Shown in pieces: positions 23,694 to 38,103 of a stretch of DNA of 64,000 nucleotides. A program made the position numbers and the translations under genes. Numbering within the stretch: the first letter of the stretch is position 1; each line of letters begins with the position of its first letter. The notes under the pieces were generated by a model. That model had not been told where the DNA came from. It worked only from the letters and a program-made list of their open reading frames with translations, and did not search any database. The stretch lies in NCBI GenBank assembly GCA_008694505.1, contig VZDJ01007753.1, positions 21,080,606 through 21,144,605 on the forward strand, in the 5' to 3' direction. The DNA is from Cyanoderma ruficeps. Its lineage: Eukaryota; Chordata; Aves; Passeriformes; Timaliidae.

Positions 23694-23865
23694 AGTTGGA
23701 TAGAGACTTTAGATACTAGTCCTCTAGTTCTACCCCTATAACCAAAGTAGAGTCAACATTAATGAGGTGCTCAGAACCACATCCACTCAGGTTTTAAAAA
23801 TGCCCTAAGACAGAGACTGCTGAGCCTTTCTGGACTACCTGTTCCAGTGTTCGACAATCTCCAAA
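23694..23865 (-). mobile_element. CR1 LINE 3' fragment, minus orientation
   Basis: Antisense CR1 wording: 'GTTGGATAGAGACTTTAGAT', 'AGAACCACATCCACTCAGG', 'TTTTAAAAATGCCC' and 'GGACTACCTGTTCCAGTGTT'. It is strongly diverged. It abuts the plus-strand CR1 tail at 23690, so the two copies lie tail to tail. Confidence 0.65.
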
Positions 23866-24910
23866 ACAGGAAAAAAATAATTTGTTTTCAGGACCAGGAT
23901 TGAAGTTTGTTAGTGAAACTCTCTAGACTCACAAGCACACAAAAATTTGCAGTTCCCTCAATTATCAGCCCAGGTTCTCTGCCTAATACTCGGGCCTCTT
24001 ACTTGTCAGCTTGAAGTTTGCTTTTCAAATTGCACACACATGGCCCTCACACTCCAGGTTAAGGGAAAATGCAAATTCCGGTGTCACCTCCAGCCGTTGG
24101 TGCTTAGGCACATGGGTCCTATGAACCCTGGTTCCTACTCCAGCTACTCACACTACCCTTACTTCATTTCACCCAAATCCCTACAGCTTGGACCTAGGAC
24201 TGATGACCCATGGTCCTACAGCAACAGTTGATGCTGAAACTTGCTTGCTCTCGATGCTGGTACAGAAAATGTGTGTCCCTTCACCCAAAGTTTGATTCCA
24301 GTTCCTGCCTCAAATTCATTCAGCCCAGTTTATTCAGTAGCTGTCAATCCTTCTAAGATTCATGGAGCCCAGAGCCACTGATGGAGATGCTCTTGCTCCA
24401 GTTGTGGCACCAAATACACAGGGACTGCTTCTTCTGAGGCCTGATTCCAGTTGCTGGCTCCAAATTCACTTCTGGTTTCCCTGGTTGCTAGCATCACTCC
24501 TTCCAACACGCATGCACAGGGAAAATAGAAAGCATTACCTAGGAAGATAAACTCTCGTGATCATGCATAGGGCTGCCAGGCAAGCACACTGACTGGGCAC
24601 TGTTTATGCAAAACCAGCCCTTTTTGTAGCTCCACCTGTCAATCCCCTAGCATCACTTTACTCTTCCCCACTCCCTTTTCACTAAACAGCTCTTCCTAAA
24701 TTTTGCAGAGTCTTACAGATTACCTTCAAATATTTTAAAAACCTTCATACTTGCTGCCTTATCAGTTACAAAGTCCAGATGGGTCCTCTCCAAATGCTGC
24801 CTGTGTGTTCATAATGGGCCATCAATTAACAGCTGAAGAGACCTGGTCTTTGCCATTGTCTCCATTTTCCTCTGTCTACAATGGTTGTATCTCTGTGTGG
24901 CTTTGTTTAT
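23866..24910. other. Unclassified segment with higher GC, possibly an old repeat
   Basis: This stretch is richer in C and G than the intron around it and contains repeated wording such as 'TGGCTCCAAATTCACTTC' and 'TGCCTCAAATTCATTCAG'. That suggests an old LTR or other dispersed repeat, but I cannot name the family. Its ORFs carry no recognisable domain. Confidence 0.4.
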
Positions 24911-27900
24911 CTAGCAATCCCATCCACTTCATCCTTTCTTCTCCACTTAGACCTTGTTTTAAGAATAAAAGGAAAAACATTCACCAAAGTTTTAGTGCTG
25001 CTTGTGCAAGGAAATTATTGGGGAAAAGAACCTATAAAATGCTTGAACTTTGTAACTTCAAAACCAGCAAAAACAAGTGGCCTGCTTGCAGAGCACTTTA
25101 TATAGCAAAAAAAGGCAAAGGTTTTTGTTAGGTTGGCATATGTCCCAAGATGTATAGAATGCTCATGGGCTTTTTTAATTCTACACCACCCTAAACACCT
25201 GGTTCAACTGATTGCCAAGGCAAATACAGCACACAGATGTAAACAAGAAAACAGAAGAAATTCTTTTTTCTGGTATCCTGTTTCAAATACAGACACTCTT
25301 GCAGAGTAACAAATTTTCTTTCTCAAGTTTACGAGTTACTGTGTGCCTGAACTTTCAAAATTCATGATCATACTGCTTCCATGAAACCTTAGTTATCACT
25401 AAGAGCTAAATTAGATTTTCTTATCATGAATACTGAGGCTGATTTTATGCTTGCACATATGCTAAGTTGGATTCATCTCTCTCTTGACATACGAAGAAAA
25501 AGGAAATTACGAAGTTACAAAATCCATCACCACTTCAAACTGCCTTGCAGGGAAACTGTTATATTTCCACTGTGAGTTTCTGCTACAGAAATTACTGCCT
25601 GACATCCATTATTTCAAAATGTTCATGTCTACATAACTCATCTGGGGAAACAAAATTACTAGAGATATGAATATTCAAGTACTCTGTGACTCTTTTTTTT
25701 TCCCCCCAAATCTAGAACCACATTTTTCTTCACACAAAACTCATAACTTTCTGTTAATCTCAACCTGAAAAGTATAACCAGCAATACCTCTCATTCTATT
25801 TTTATTACCACTGGGTAGATCAATGATCTAAGTTACATCAATTCCACTCATACTTCAAACAGAAGTATCAGTGAGATAGGCAGAGATTTAGAGTGCATCT
25901 GCTAGACATTCTCTTCATTGTGAGTTACACCAGAAAAACAGAGACTTTAAGACAAAATACAGAAAGATAATAAAATCTTCAGATTTTAACAGAAGAATTT
26001 TAACAGACCAGATTAAAAATTAATTCAGTGACAAATTGGGTGTCTGAAGTTAGAGAATCGATGAGATTTTGCATAGCTGTGTCCAGACAAGACAAAACCT
26101 TGGAAATTAATGACCAGAGCAATTAGTGCAAATAATGAAGACACAATCATGAAACATTACTATAGAAAAAAATCTCTTCAAACTAATGCACCTGGCACCA
26201 CCTCCTGTAAAATCTGGTACTTGCTTCCTTTGTATCTTATCCTGGATTAATAAATATTCTGTCTCTGCTACAAACTTCTTATTGTCTCCATATAAACAAA
26301 ATCTCTATCTATCACCTCGGATCCATAAAAAAGCCAGGACATTGAAGTCTACTATAAACTGGATCACAGAATACAGTAGAAAAGAATACCTGTAATTTCT
26401 GTAAAAGTTCAGTAATCATTAGGATGAAGTCCAAAGCATAGATCTTTAAAGTTAGTTTATCAGATTTGTTCCTTTTTTTTTTAATAAGATCTACACATCC
26501 ACATTCTGCTATCATTTCTACCATTCCCATCCTAACCTAGACTTTACCACCACCAAATTTTTGCACTCATGGAGTTTTTTGAGGTTTTTAGATGCTCATT
26601 CAAGATTAAATAAACAATATAGGCCAATCTATTCATTAATTTCAAACCCACACTATCTCAAAACCAAATTAGTATACTACTTCTTTTCTTTGGTGGTAAG
26701 GCACAGAAATTTGAGTTCTTAAGATAATAGAGGGGTTCCAGCAGTTACTACTGACGTTCTCTGACACTGTCATCTTGTTAGCTTTTGTCTAAAAATTACA
26801 AGTGGTTTGACCTTGAAGTCATGAGCAACTTTCAGAAAAGTATCACTCATTCAACAGTCATACCTGTCTTCTGAAAATTCAGATATTGCATAAAGAAACT
26901 CTTTACTGGACTTGTTTTCATTCATGCAAGTGTCAAAAATGAAGGCTTGATGGTACACACTATGTGTGTCAGATACAAATATTAGGAAGCAAAGACAGAT
27001 TTTTTGCCTGAACGTTCTTGTTCTTGTCAGGTCCACTTAACTTGGATCCCTTACATAAAGTTCCTGACAAGCTGAGCCTGGATCTTAATTTCCTGCCTCT
27101 AGCCTATTTGTGGGAAGATTGGGAGCCATGACACTTTCTACTCCTGTTAATTGGGGAATGGGTGGGAAATTTTCTGGACAGAAAACACACTTTTGCATAA
27201 AGTCCTGTTCACATAGTGAAATCGGTAAAGTGCTTTTTAATATGAGGATGAGATTGGCTAAATATTTTACTTCAAGTTATTTTGGGACTGAGGGGGCTCT
27301 GAATTGATCTTGAACCAGATTCAGAATGTCATGTTAGTTGGTTAATATTGATATTTCAATCCAATATGAATACAAAGTATTCATAATCGGCAGCCAAAAT
27401 TAAAATCGTAACACAACGATGAATGTGTACTAAAATGTTAAAAAAGAAAACCAAAACCACAAAAAAGCCAAACCCCATACACATTCCAAAATTATGAAAC
27501 AGCATATTCTGACTACAGTCACAGAAGTTATTACTGTGATATTAATCAGATAGAAATTATTTGATATGTCAGCAAGTCCCATGACCCTTACATTATCCTT
27601 CATTCTCTGTAGTCAATAATGCACTCTGCCTTACAAAATATTCTTCAACATCTGCAAGAAATTGTCATAGAGCCACAATAAAAGGATAGAATTGAAGCTA
27701 TTTGTCATGACTATGAAGATACTGATCATCCTTGATGATTACTCTGTACTTCTATAAGAGAGCTCATAAAAGGGGACTTAAAACTTTATCTGATAGTCAT
27801 TCTTAAATACTTTCCAAATAATGTTACCTGTAGAACCACATTTTATGGTGAGGCAGATTTCATGCTTTATGGACATCTATGGTTTACTAATGCAGTCAGA

Positions 27901-30762
27901 TAATATTTTTTTTACATTTACTGAAAACAAATTACATACTATTATACTGCAAAAAAGGCAATTGCACTGAAAAGGCACCACTCATTATCCTTTTTGAAAA
28001 TGTTCAGAGGAGAATGCTGACATTATTTTAATTACAACAAGAAAGAAAAAGCTATTTCGAGTAATATTTTTCCACATACAAATATTTCAGACCTCTTCAC
28101 AAATCAATTCTTATAGTCCCCTAAAAAGGTTATATGCTGAGGTTTGAGAAGAATTATATACCTGGAGAAAGGCAGGGATGAGAATATTGATGTTAACTAT
28201 CAAGTGTTTCATACTGTTGTCAGAGTTTAAAAGGGCTCTCTGCCACATTGAAGTGTCTCACCCTCTCTCCTCCATCTTTAACAGAGCAGATATCTCAGTT
28301 CAAACTAAAACTGGCTAGAATAACAGGAAACTTACAACCGACTACAGCTAAAGTTAGCAAAAGCCTCAATTCTACAATCTTGCTTCTGTATCTTCAGTAT
28401 TTAATCTGTAATTCATTATTACAGGGCTGAAAGACATCTGAAGCTCCTACAGAACCACTTTCTTGTTGTGTTTTGGCCCAGGTCCACTAAAGGAAAATAT
28501 GCTTGTGTGAACAATAACACTCCTGAAGGATCCTTCTATTTCTAGATAAAGTTTTCTGCATCATTACCAACTTCAGTCATTTTGGTCTCTTTCAAAAGAC
28601 TGCATCCCTAGTTGCAAAGTTCACAGAACATTAAGAATGTTAAGCCTATACCAATATGTTTTCTGGGCTTTATTTTAATGGGAATTCAAAAGGTATCTCT
28701 GAAAATTCACTGGAACCTACCTGACAGAATTCCTATACAGAATCAGCAAAATCTTAGTGAATCTCACAGTTGTACTTAGACATGTTCCTAAAAGAACACT
28801 TTCAAAAATTTGAACCTACCTAGTCCAGCTATCAGTTCCTCTTTTTCAATTTTGCACTTCTCTCATGTCCAGTCCTTGCATCATTTCTCACCACAGCCTT
28901 TGTCATATATTGATTTTCTTCATTCTTCATTTAGCACATCAATCTTATAACCACTTCTCTCTGTGTATTCTATTTGCCCTCTCCATCCCACACCCAATGT
29001 GTCTATTTCAGTCAAAGGAGAGTTCTGGATACTTCTGATATGTATGGGCATGCCAAATGCCCAGATACTGTTTTTAAGATGTAAACTCTCTTTCTTGATG
29101 CAGACACATCTTGTGCGAAAATGTCATACCCAGCTAAAAAACCCACGACTGTAAATAAGCTTTTTTTAAAAGAATACAATGAAAGAAGCCAATCTAAAGT
29201 TTAAATCAATGTGGTTTGATAGTTGGCAAATATCCCAGCCAGGCCGAGTGCAGCATATAAACAGATGTGCAAGATTTAATATACAATAGAGCTATAAACA
29301 CTTTTTTTAAGCATGACAAAATGTTGGTCTGTTACTAAACTGAGTTTTTACTAAAAAAATGTTCTATACCAGGTGAGTGCTAGCAGGACTCCATCAATTC
29401 AATTGATCTGTTCCTTATTTGTAACCAAAATGTAAGACAGATATCCCTTTACCCCTACATTGGGTCTGTTCTTCAAGGTATGCCATCACATATATTCCAT
29501 TCAGAACTCACTTCACATATGTTAAAGATACTTGTTTGATCACGGGTTGTCAGGATCAGCAAAATGTAGAAATGTCAGGTCAGAGACTTGTCTCCCACAA
29601 GCTCATATCAGCTTGTCTACAGGAGTCTGAGAGCATCTGTTTAAGAGGCAGACACAAATAAAATACCTCCACGGCATACAAACGTATCCAAGCCAAAACA
29701 GCCTGTGTCACGGTCACCAGTGACTAAGAACATCAGGAATGATGACTTTTACCACCTCTTCTCTGCCTCCTTCCCCAGCCCAAATGTCAAAAGGGACAAA
29801 ATGTTCCAGTTCTCTCTAGTTCTCTGCCACTGTGTCTTCTTCTGCTCTATTATATAGCCCCTTAATGCTTAGCAGAGTCTTTGTTTCCACCTCTCTCATC
29901 TCTCTTACCCGTATTTTGCATGGGAAACACAAATTGGTAAATATGATGTATTTGCAAAAGAGCGCCTTTTATTTTTGTCTGAAAAGCTACGTATCTCCTT
30001 CGTCAAGTCATTTGCTGCACTGGAACTTTCTACCCTCTCTCTCCTTCTTTACCAGGATCTTCAGCTTGAGGATACTGCCTCAATTCTGTGATTCTAATTT
30101 TTTCCCATCTAAAGAGAATTGAAGAAAAATGTGAAATTCCATCTCAATTTATCAGAAATAAAATAGAAGCCGAAAATCAGGTAAAAGAACCTGACAGGCA
30201 GCAAAGCAGAATGAGATTACAAAAAAAGATTGTAAGCAGATATTTCAGTAAATATATAGCACAAGCCATGGGTTCAATTAAATTTGAAGGGTTTGTACCA
30301 AGCTGTCTTGGTCCATCCATTTCCAGCACACAAATAATTGAGTCTAAGAAGTACTTCAGAAAAAAGTAAGCACTCACAGCACCTATACAAGAAGACACAT
30401 AGGTTGCTTTATTTTCTTAATATGTGAAATTTTAAGCCTGAGAAAGCTTCTAACTATTTGTGAGATACTGCACATAAATTACAGAAGATAAGTACTATGC
30501 CTTCCTAATATCTTGTCCACTGAGTATAAAATTCTTCCAGAGTACCATGTGCAATATTTTGCTGAAATAACTACCGATATATGAAAGGAAACTGTTATAG
30601 GGGCAGTATCAAAATTCTGCCTCAAAATCGTCAGATCAACTTATTGAACAATCTGAATTAAAAACCCAAAATATAGTTTACTTTTTTCCCACACATCCCA
30701 TTGGAGAGTGAAGAGTAGCGCTTACATACAGGGCTGAACAATAGGCAAGTGTATGAAGTTTA
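24911..30762. other. Intronic AT-rich sequence, no feature seen
   Basis: Nearly 6 kb without a recognisable exon, RNA gene or transposon. ORFs here are short and unsupported. Confidence 0.55.
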
Positions 30763-31512
30763 ACAAGGGCAACTACTGGATTCTGAGCTGGAACAGGGCA
30801 TCCCTGGTTATGTATGTAGACTGGGTGAGGAGAGGTTGGAGAATAGTGCTATGGAGAGGGACTTGGGTGTGCTGGTCAATGACAAGCTGAACATGAGTCA
30901 ACAGTGCCCTGGCAGCCAGGAGGGCCGAGCGTGTCCTGGGGGGCATCAGGCACAACCAGGCAAGGGAGAGAGGGGATTGTCCTGCTCCGGTCTGCACTAG
31001 GGTGGCCTCACCTCAAGTGCTGGAGGCAGTTTTGGGTGACACAATATAAGAAAAAAAGCATTGGAGAGAATCCAAAGGAGGCCTGTGAAGATGCTGAAAG
31101 GTCTGGCGGGGCAGCCTTATGGGGAATGGCTGAGGTCAGTTGGTCTGTTCAGCCTGCAGAAGAGGAGACTGATGAGAGACCTCATTGCAGTTCCTGTGAG
31201 GGGAAGAGGAGGGGCAGGCACCAATCTCTTCTCTGTGGTGACCTGTGACAGGACCCAAGCGAGTGGCCTGAAGCTGGGTCAGGAGACATTTAGGTTGGAT
31301 ATCAGGGAAAGGCACTACACCCAGAGGGTGGTTGGGCTCTGGAACAGCTCCTCAGGGAAGTGATCACAGCACCAGCCTGACAGAGTCCAAGAAATGCTCC
31401 ATCAACACTCTCAGGAACATGGTGTGATTCTTGAAGTGTCCTGTGCACAGCCGGGAGTTGGACTTCGGTGATCCTTGGTCCCTTCCAATCAGAATATTTT
31501 GCAATTCTCTAA
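30763..31512 (+). mobile_element. CR1 LINE fragment (end of ORF2 plus 3' UTR)
   Basis: The plus strand encodes broken C-terminal reverse-transcriptase-ORF wording, 'ERDLGVLVNDKLNMSQQC' and a frame-shifted 'RIQRRPVKMLKGLAG', followed by 'GTTCAGCCTGCAGAAGAGG' and the 3' end 'GGTCCCTTCCAATCAGAATA'. It is 5'-truncated, with frameshifts and stops, so not functional. It lies antisense to RYR3 in intron 1. Confidence 0.93.
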
Positions 31513-33450
31513 GTGTCTGATAAGGTACTAGTGTTTTCTGCCTTCTATGAGTAGGCTCATTTAAAAATTTATTTAAATAATAATTGAGGGAGATTGCTAT
31601 ACATAGTATTATAATACACTTTAGATTATACACAAGTGTAAAAATAACCTGCACTGGCATAATAACAAACAATAAATAAAATAAATTATAAATCAAATTT
31701 TCAGAAAAAGCAGAGCTGATTTGAAGATACCAAAAGTAATTATAAACACTTTTAAGAGGCTGTTACATTATAACTTCCTAGTTCTTAATATTTTCTCGCA
31801 ACTGAGTTGAGACACTATGAGACACTCTGGTGTGTGATGACATGACATCAAATATCTTCATCATATGATGAAGGACAGATTTTGCTGACTCACAGTGAAA
31901 CCAATCACAGGCTTGATGATTATCATGTGGTGCAAAACTGAGCCTTTTCTCTGCCTGTAATGGAACTCTTGTGCAGCATATATATGCAAAAAATCTCTAA
32001 GCATTTTTGGTTATACTGCAAGAATACCTGGTATATCCACTAGCCAATACACTGCTACATTATTTTCATATAAAACTAATTTTATTAGCAACAGTTTTTA
32101 TATGAGAAACCAGAACAAAGCTGAAAAAGCAGTAGTTTTGTGCATGAAACCCTAAATTATATAGTAATTTATATGGTAAAACATGAAAAAAAAGATTTTC
32201 CTGCAGAAAACAAGCATTATCATAAAATTGTTGCCAAAGCTTTGCAGCTTTTACTGAGTGAATTAGAGAAGCTGTGTTTTATATGCAGAAAAAAATCAAA
32301 AAGGTTTGCATAGTCACAGAGGCAATATTTTTGTAAGTTCTAGGAAGGTTGGACATGGATTCATATGTAAAATCAACAGAAAGTAGAGCTGTTGATGTTG
32401 GAAAGATATGAACTAATCTTGTAACGCAAGTCTGATATAACTTGCTAACAGAGACTCCCTAACAGAGACTCCTTAACTTTCCAATCCTGTCTCATGGTAG
32501 TTGGGACATCAGATTTTTTTTTGCATTACTGTTTTGTCACTGCTTTGAAATCAAGTATAAAAAAGTCTTTGATGGTTCTAGCACCTGCTAGAGGAGTTGT
32601 AAGAGAAAATTTTCTGAATATAACAATTTGAGAATTATTTAATAACTTCAAAAAAACCCCTAATTTTATATTAAAGGAATAACACTCTTCAATTACAAAA
32701 GACAAAATATTTAAGTAACTACAGAGTCATCTGCTACAGCTAGAACTATAATCTCAAGGTGATTATATGTCATTTATAGAAATAACTGACTCAAATTTCT
32801 AAAATAGCGCTTATTTTTAAATGTATTGAATTAACTGGAAATCATTTAGGACATAATGAAAAGTTGGCATTTAGGTTTCTAAACCTGAAGGTACTTAAAA
32901 TACCTTACTATATTTTTAGTGAAGCATTCTTTAGGGAGACTACACCATCAGTAAAAGTATGCTCTACAATTCCAGTATTCTACACGTGTGAACATTATGT
33001 GATTTTTTTAAGATAAGCATTCACAGAACATTTATTCACATAGGCCTATTATAAACCTCACATCTGGGAAAAAACTCATATTCCACAAACCTTAACACAT
33101 TCAGAGCAAGCACTCATTCGTGACTTCAGCAGCCTTCATGGGATAGCCTTCTTGTTAATCTTCATTTAAAAGTAAAAGTATAAAACCCTTTGTGCCAATA
33201 TGGATTTCACTTTACACTGGATAACATATACTGAGAACTTAAAATAAATCCCATTTCCTGAAATAAATGCTTCCCCTAAGAGTTTTTATTAAACATTTCA
33301 ACCTTAGCACAACAGAACTGAACTGCCTGTTCTCAATAAGATGAAACAACTTAGCAGTGATAGAGGTCTGTACTGCTTTGCATTTGAAGAGATTCCTGCC
33401 TGTCTTGTTCCTACAAGCTCCTGTTTCTCTTTGTCTCCCTTGTAGAGATT

Positions 33451-33520
33451 TCACAATACATCTTACAACAATACAATACAATACATAGATTACAATATTA
33501 CACAATACAATAAATAGATT
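33451..33520. repeat. AATAC-rich simple repeat
   Basis: Pure ACAATACAATACAATACAT in the middle, with decayed CAATA units on both sides. Confidence 0.8.
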
Positions 33521-33816
33521 TATTTTATTTGCATAAGAGCACAAATTCAGTGGCTTGATTGGCACTTTTCTGCTTTTTGTATCAAATGTACATAACTTTA
33601 TGTGTCTCTACAGTTTAAGAGCTAAAATCATGCTGAGTGCTTTTCTCTGAATAAGTAGATTACTTTAGTCAATGTTTTTTATTACTAAATCTCTTTTCTG
33701 TATTGGAATTGGTCAAGCAAGCTAATGTTCCCTTTTCTGCTTCGTATCTTCCAGGTAATATATTTCAGATGTCAGTGTCCTCTTGGCTTTCACAGACAAT
33801 TTTGAAAAAAACACAG

Positions 33817-33839
33817 GGAAATAAATAAATAAATAAATT
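33817..33839. repeat. (AAAT)n microsatellite
   Basis: About five tandem AAAT units. Confidence 0.9.
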
Positions 33840-36800
33840 GATAATAAATATTCAAGACAGTGAATTTAAGAAACAAGATAATAATAGTATTTGTATTATA
33901 TTAAATTCTATCATATAAAGTTTGATTAATGTCACAAGAGCTATTTACCAGACAGATGTGAAAGACTGAATCTTTGAATTAAGACTGTCTGTAGTCTGAG
34001 ATTCAAACACACCAAACATAATCAAATGTTGTTCTGAGGTTATACGTCTTTGATGTAATTACAAATAAAAACAAAATCCAAACACCATTACCACTGCCAA
34101 CAAAAAAAACCCCAGCTGACAAAATACATATGGATAAATGAACTGAATTTTCTGTTCTAAATTAGGAAGTCAGTAAATTGGAGACAGAAAGTGATACGAT
34201 TTTCAAATCTATTGTAGATTATGTGTTATCTGAGATAAGAGAAATAAAAATGTAGCTAAATTGAATATAAATTTTGTGCTTCAATTATTTTAAAAAAATC
34301 AAAACTATCTTACTTAAGCAGAATCTCTTCGACATGTTTTTTAAAAGCAATTCCAAAATTAATACTCAGAAGACTTCATATTCTACTTTCCTTCCCTCCT
34401 CTTCCCTGAGGTTCTAATAACCTCAATTTTAAATAAAATTCTTTGCTCAGCAAACTTAAAAAATACTGCAATAAATCACATGTTCAATTATCATTAATTC
34501 TAGTATTCCAGTGTAAGAGAAATCAAATTTTGGGGATACAAAAAACAAGTCAACTTGTCAGTACCGCAAAAAAAGTAGGTAATAAAACTGCTGGTCCTAA
34601 TTTCCTCCCTGTATGCCTGAAAATATTTACAAATGATATTTTGCCCCATATGGAGACTCCTATTCTGACCATCAGTTTGTGCAGCTTGTCTGGTAGGACT
34701 TGTAATCAATTTCACTTCACTAGCAAATGGTTGGTGCCACAGTTCTAGGCAGCATTGAATCGTATATTTTCCTTAGAGTTTCACCTAGGAGGGCTATTCA
34801 TGCTCTCTGAGTATTTTTTAAGCAACATGAGGCAAAGACAACCAATAATTCAAAGAAATAACTTTTTGTGTGTTTAGTAAGACCCAGATAACAGAAGTGG
34901 GACATATTTTAAAGATGTGGTATCCAGAGTACTACATGTAGTACCATTAAAGACTGGTGATGCAAGCAAACAACAAAACTATTTCAGCTATAATAAAATG
35001 TGTGCAGTTTTAAAGTTGTGCCAGTTTTTTATAGCCATGACTTTGACCAAAAAGAAAAAACTAATTCTGAATAACAAATACAACAAAAAAAAACCAAACA
35101 AAAAACCATCTATTGTGACTCCTATCAGAATAGCAGCATACAGTTTATTTCAACACAGAGGGATGTGAAGGTCTCAGGCAAGTTGCCAGGATTTCACTAT
35201 GGCTTCATTATAATGACTAAGTAACAATACAGTGAAAGTCAAATGGAAGTGTTACCAGAAGGACTAACAAGAGATTAATTTAATGTCTTCTTAGACTGCC
35301 AACACTTGAGATCTGCTCTAGAGAGAATAGATATATTGAAAGAAAAACAATAAAATCTACATTCAGTATGCACCAGTTATCAGACTTCAACATGAGACAG
35401 AACTTTCCCTGGTTATACACAGACAGCTGACTGGAAATAACAGAAATCCACAAACATATAAATCATTAGTTTTGATTGATTTCAGTGATTTCAGAAGCAG
35501 TCAGATCAGTGGTATAGCTTCTGATATGTCACTGTGATTTAAAATGAACACCATTACTTTGAGGAAAGTGGTAAGTATTCACAAACAGCCTTTCCCCTCC
35601 TTGTACACTCCACAAATTACCACGCAAATGTAAGTCAGTTATCTTCTGGAAACTTCCTCATAATCTTCAAATGTACAGAGGTTAGTTTATAACTCCTGTA
35701 CCAGGGTGGAGTGCAGAACTCCTTGCAAAACCCTTGTACATTTCCCATTAGAAAATCTATATTCTCTAGCATATTTCATTCTTTCTGAACATGAGACTTT
35801 TAATTCAATATAAATCATAAGAAATTGTCACCGTTTCCCTTCAAAATTTATCTTATGCTAAGAAAGAGAACGGGCACTCCTATGTAACTTACAGAGCATC
35901 TCTGTCACAGCACTGTTTCTTTTCTAAAGGTCACAATTATTTCATCCTCAATTCATGCAAGAATATTTCCATACTCATAATACTTTGTTTCCCACATCCT
36001 GAACTTCAAAATATGGCAATGGTACTGTTCCTGCAAATTGAGAGACTACAGTCTGACTCATCATCTTAGTATTACTTTGTCCTAACCCTGTATTTCTCTT
36101 CTTGCTCATGAGGAAAACATGAAGAATTATTCTGAAGTCATGTCATCCTACACCAGAGGATCAGTTTCATCCACACTTAACAAAACCTTACTTAAGGGAA
36201 GTTAGGAAGGAAAGGAAGACAGTTTTAAGGAGACTGGAGTAAATTTAATATTAAATAAGAAGATTTCTCTGCAGTGACATGACTCCCAAAGAGTTAAACT
36301 GGATATGGTTACCATGGAGCTAAGACTCCCACAGAAAAAAATTACAGCATTTTGAAACATTTGTTGGAAGCACACAGGCAGACAAATAAATGACACTGCA
36401 TCACTTTCAGGCTTTATTAGGTCACCTAAATTCTACCTGCAAGTGTAAGGAAGCTCAAGGGAGGGATTTTTATAGGCTTTTACTGACTATTTCAGTCATA
36501 GCCTTTCTAATTTAGAAATCTTTGGCTGACAACTGGAGGTAAGTTTCTTGGGCAATGAAAGACTTCACCATATTAATGCACTTCCTTATTATCAACAATG
36601 GTTTCAAGTGAACTGAGGGGCTTGGTTTAACTGTGTACGTAAAAAATCCCCAACAACAACCAAACAGTAAAAAATACAAAAGAATGCTGACTTCAATCTT
36701 TCCCCTTCTTTGTAGGAACAGCATTTCTACTGTGCATTTGATTATGTAAAAGGCATCCCATGTCTGAGAGGATTACTACTATAAAAGTCACCTCTCAGTA

Positions 36801-37253
36801 GCTGGGCAGGGCACTGACTTTTGTGAATATGTTTGTATTTTGTCTCAGACCTGATTAATGCATACTCCAAGAAAAGAGGACTTTCCAGCTCTAAAGCCAT
36901 GGTAATAATAACGTAGTCAAGATTTTAAGGATTTTAAAATATTTTAAAATAAACTATTGTATTATCTGTTGAATTATAGCAGTTAGCTCTAGTTCTACTC
37001 TAACGCACACAGATTGCATGTCTTATCTTGGATATAAGCTTTCACCATGGGCTTCCTGAGCACAAGTCAATTAACATTAGGGCTATCATACTTTATTCTT
37101 CATAAATTCAATGATCAGGAATGCCATTCCTACTCCTTGAGGATAGTTCTCTCAGTGACCAGAAATCCAGCTATGACTGTAAATCCTAGTTTAGAGTTTT
37201 GCCTTATAGACAACTACAGTGCCTAAAAAACCCTAAAAACTAAAAAACTAAAA

Positions 37254-37305
37254 ATTCCTACATTTTTCCTTCTGACTCNATTCCTAAATTTTTCCTTCTG
37301 ACTCA
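37254..37305. repeat. 26-bp tandem duplication with an ambiguous base
   Basis: Two head-to-tail 26-bp units (37254-37279 and 37280-37305) differ at one defined base (C at 37261, A at 37287). The single N at 37279 is the last base of unit 1. The N right at the junction may reflect unresolved copy number or an allelic difference. Confidence 0.9.
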
Positions 37306-37453
37306 ACACTAAGGACTCTTTCTCTGGCTGATTCTGTCTCAGATGGCACATTTCTGATAAAGTTCTGTACCTTATAAAATGTTAAGCTGGGTGAGTAAAT
37401 ACTGTTAGAAGAACTAAGTCATTCAGTGGTAACACTTAATCTGTTAACAAACT

Positions 37454-38103
37454 GCTTGGGGAAGAGTGGCTGGAAAGCTGCCTGTGGAAAAGGACCTGGG
37501 GGAGTTGGTCAACAGCTGTCTGAACATGATCCAACAGTGTGCTCAGAGAGCCAAGACAGTCAATGGCATCCTGACTTGTACCAAAGTAGTGCAGCCAGCA
37601 GGACCATCCCCCTGTACTTGGCACTGGTGAGGCTGCATTTTGAATACTGTGTTCACTTTTGAGCCTCTCCCTACAAGGAAGACACTGAGGTACTGGAGCA
37701 TGCCCAGAGAAGGGCAAAAAGGTGGTGAAAGGACTAAAGGTGTGGCTGAGGAAGCTGGGGTTGTTTAGCTTGGAGAAAAGGAGTTTCAGGGGAAAGCTTA
37801 TTACCCTCTGCAGCTCCTTGAAAGAGGCTGGGGTGGGAATCAGTCTCTTCCCCCAAGCAGCAAGCAATAAGGCAAGAGGAAATTGCCTCAAGATGCACCA
37901 ATTCAGAATTAGATTGAATATCAGGAAGAATTTCTTCATTGAAATGTTTGTCAAGCATTGAAACATGCCACCCGTAGAAGTGGTTGTTACACCATACCTG
38001 GATGTATTTAAAAGGTTTATAGATGGAACACGTGATGAACACAGCTCTTCTAGCTTAACAGACTCAGTCTTAAGGGTCTTTTCCAACCTTGATAATTCTA
38101 TGG
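37454..38103 (+). mobile_element. CR1 LINE fragment (end of ORF2 plus 3' UTR)
   Basis: The plus strand shows 'GTGGAAAAGGACCTGGGGG', 'CCAACAGTGTGCTCAGAGAG', 'GAGGCTGCATTTTGAATACT', 'AGCTTGGAGAAAAGGAG', 'AATATCAGGAAGAATTTCTT' and the end 'TTTTCCAACCTTGATAATTC'. It is diverged, 5'-truncated and antisense to RYR3. Confidence 0.93.

Larger units (their letters stand above)
31513..37453. other. Intronic AT-rich sequence with simple repeats only
   Basis: It contains an AATAC-type repeat near 33451-33520, an (AAAT)n run at about 33817-33839, a 14-bp tandem duplication near 32448-32475 and a 26-bp tandem duplication at 37254-37305. I see no exon or transposon. Confidence 0.55.

Noticed and set aside
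37436..38086. 216-codon minus-strand ORF, the longest in the window
   Set aside because: It is the antisense of a plus-strand CR1 fragment; the CR1 sense reading explains the sequence.
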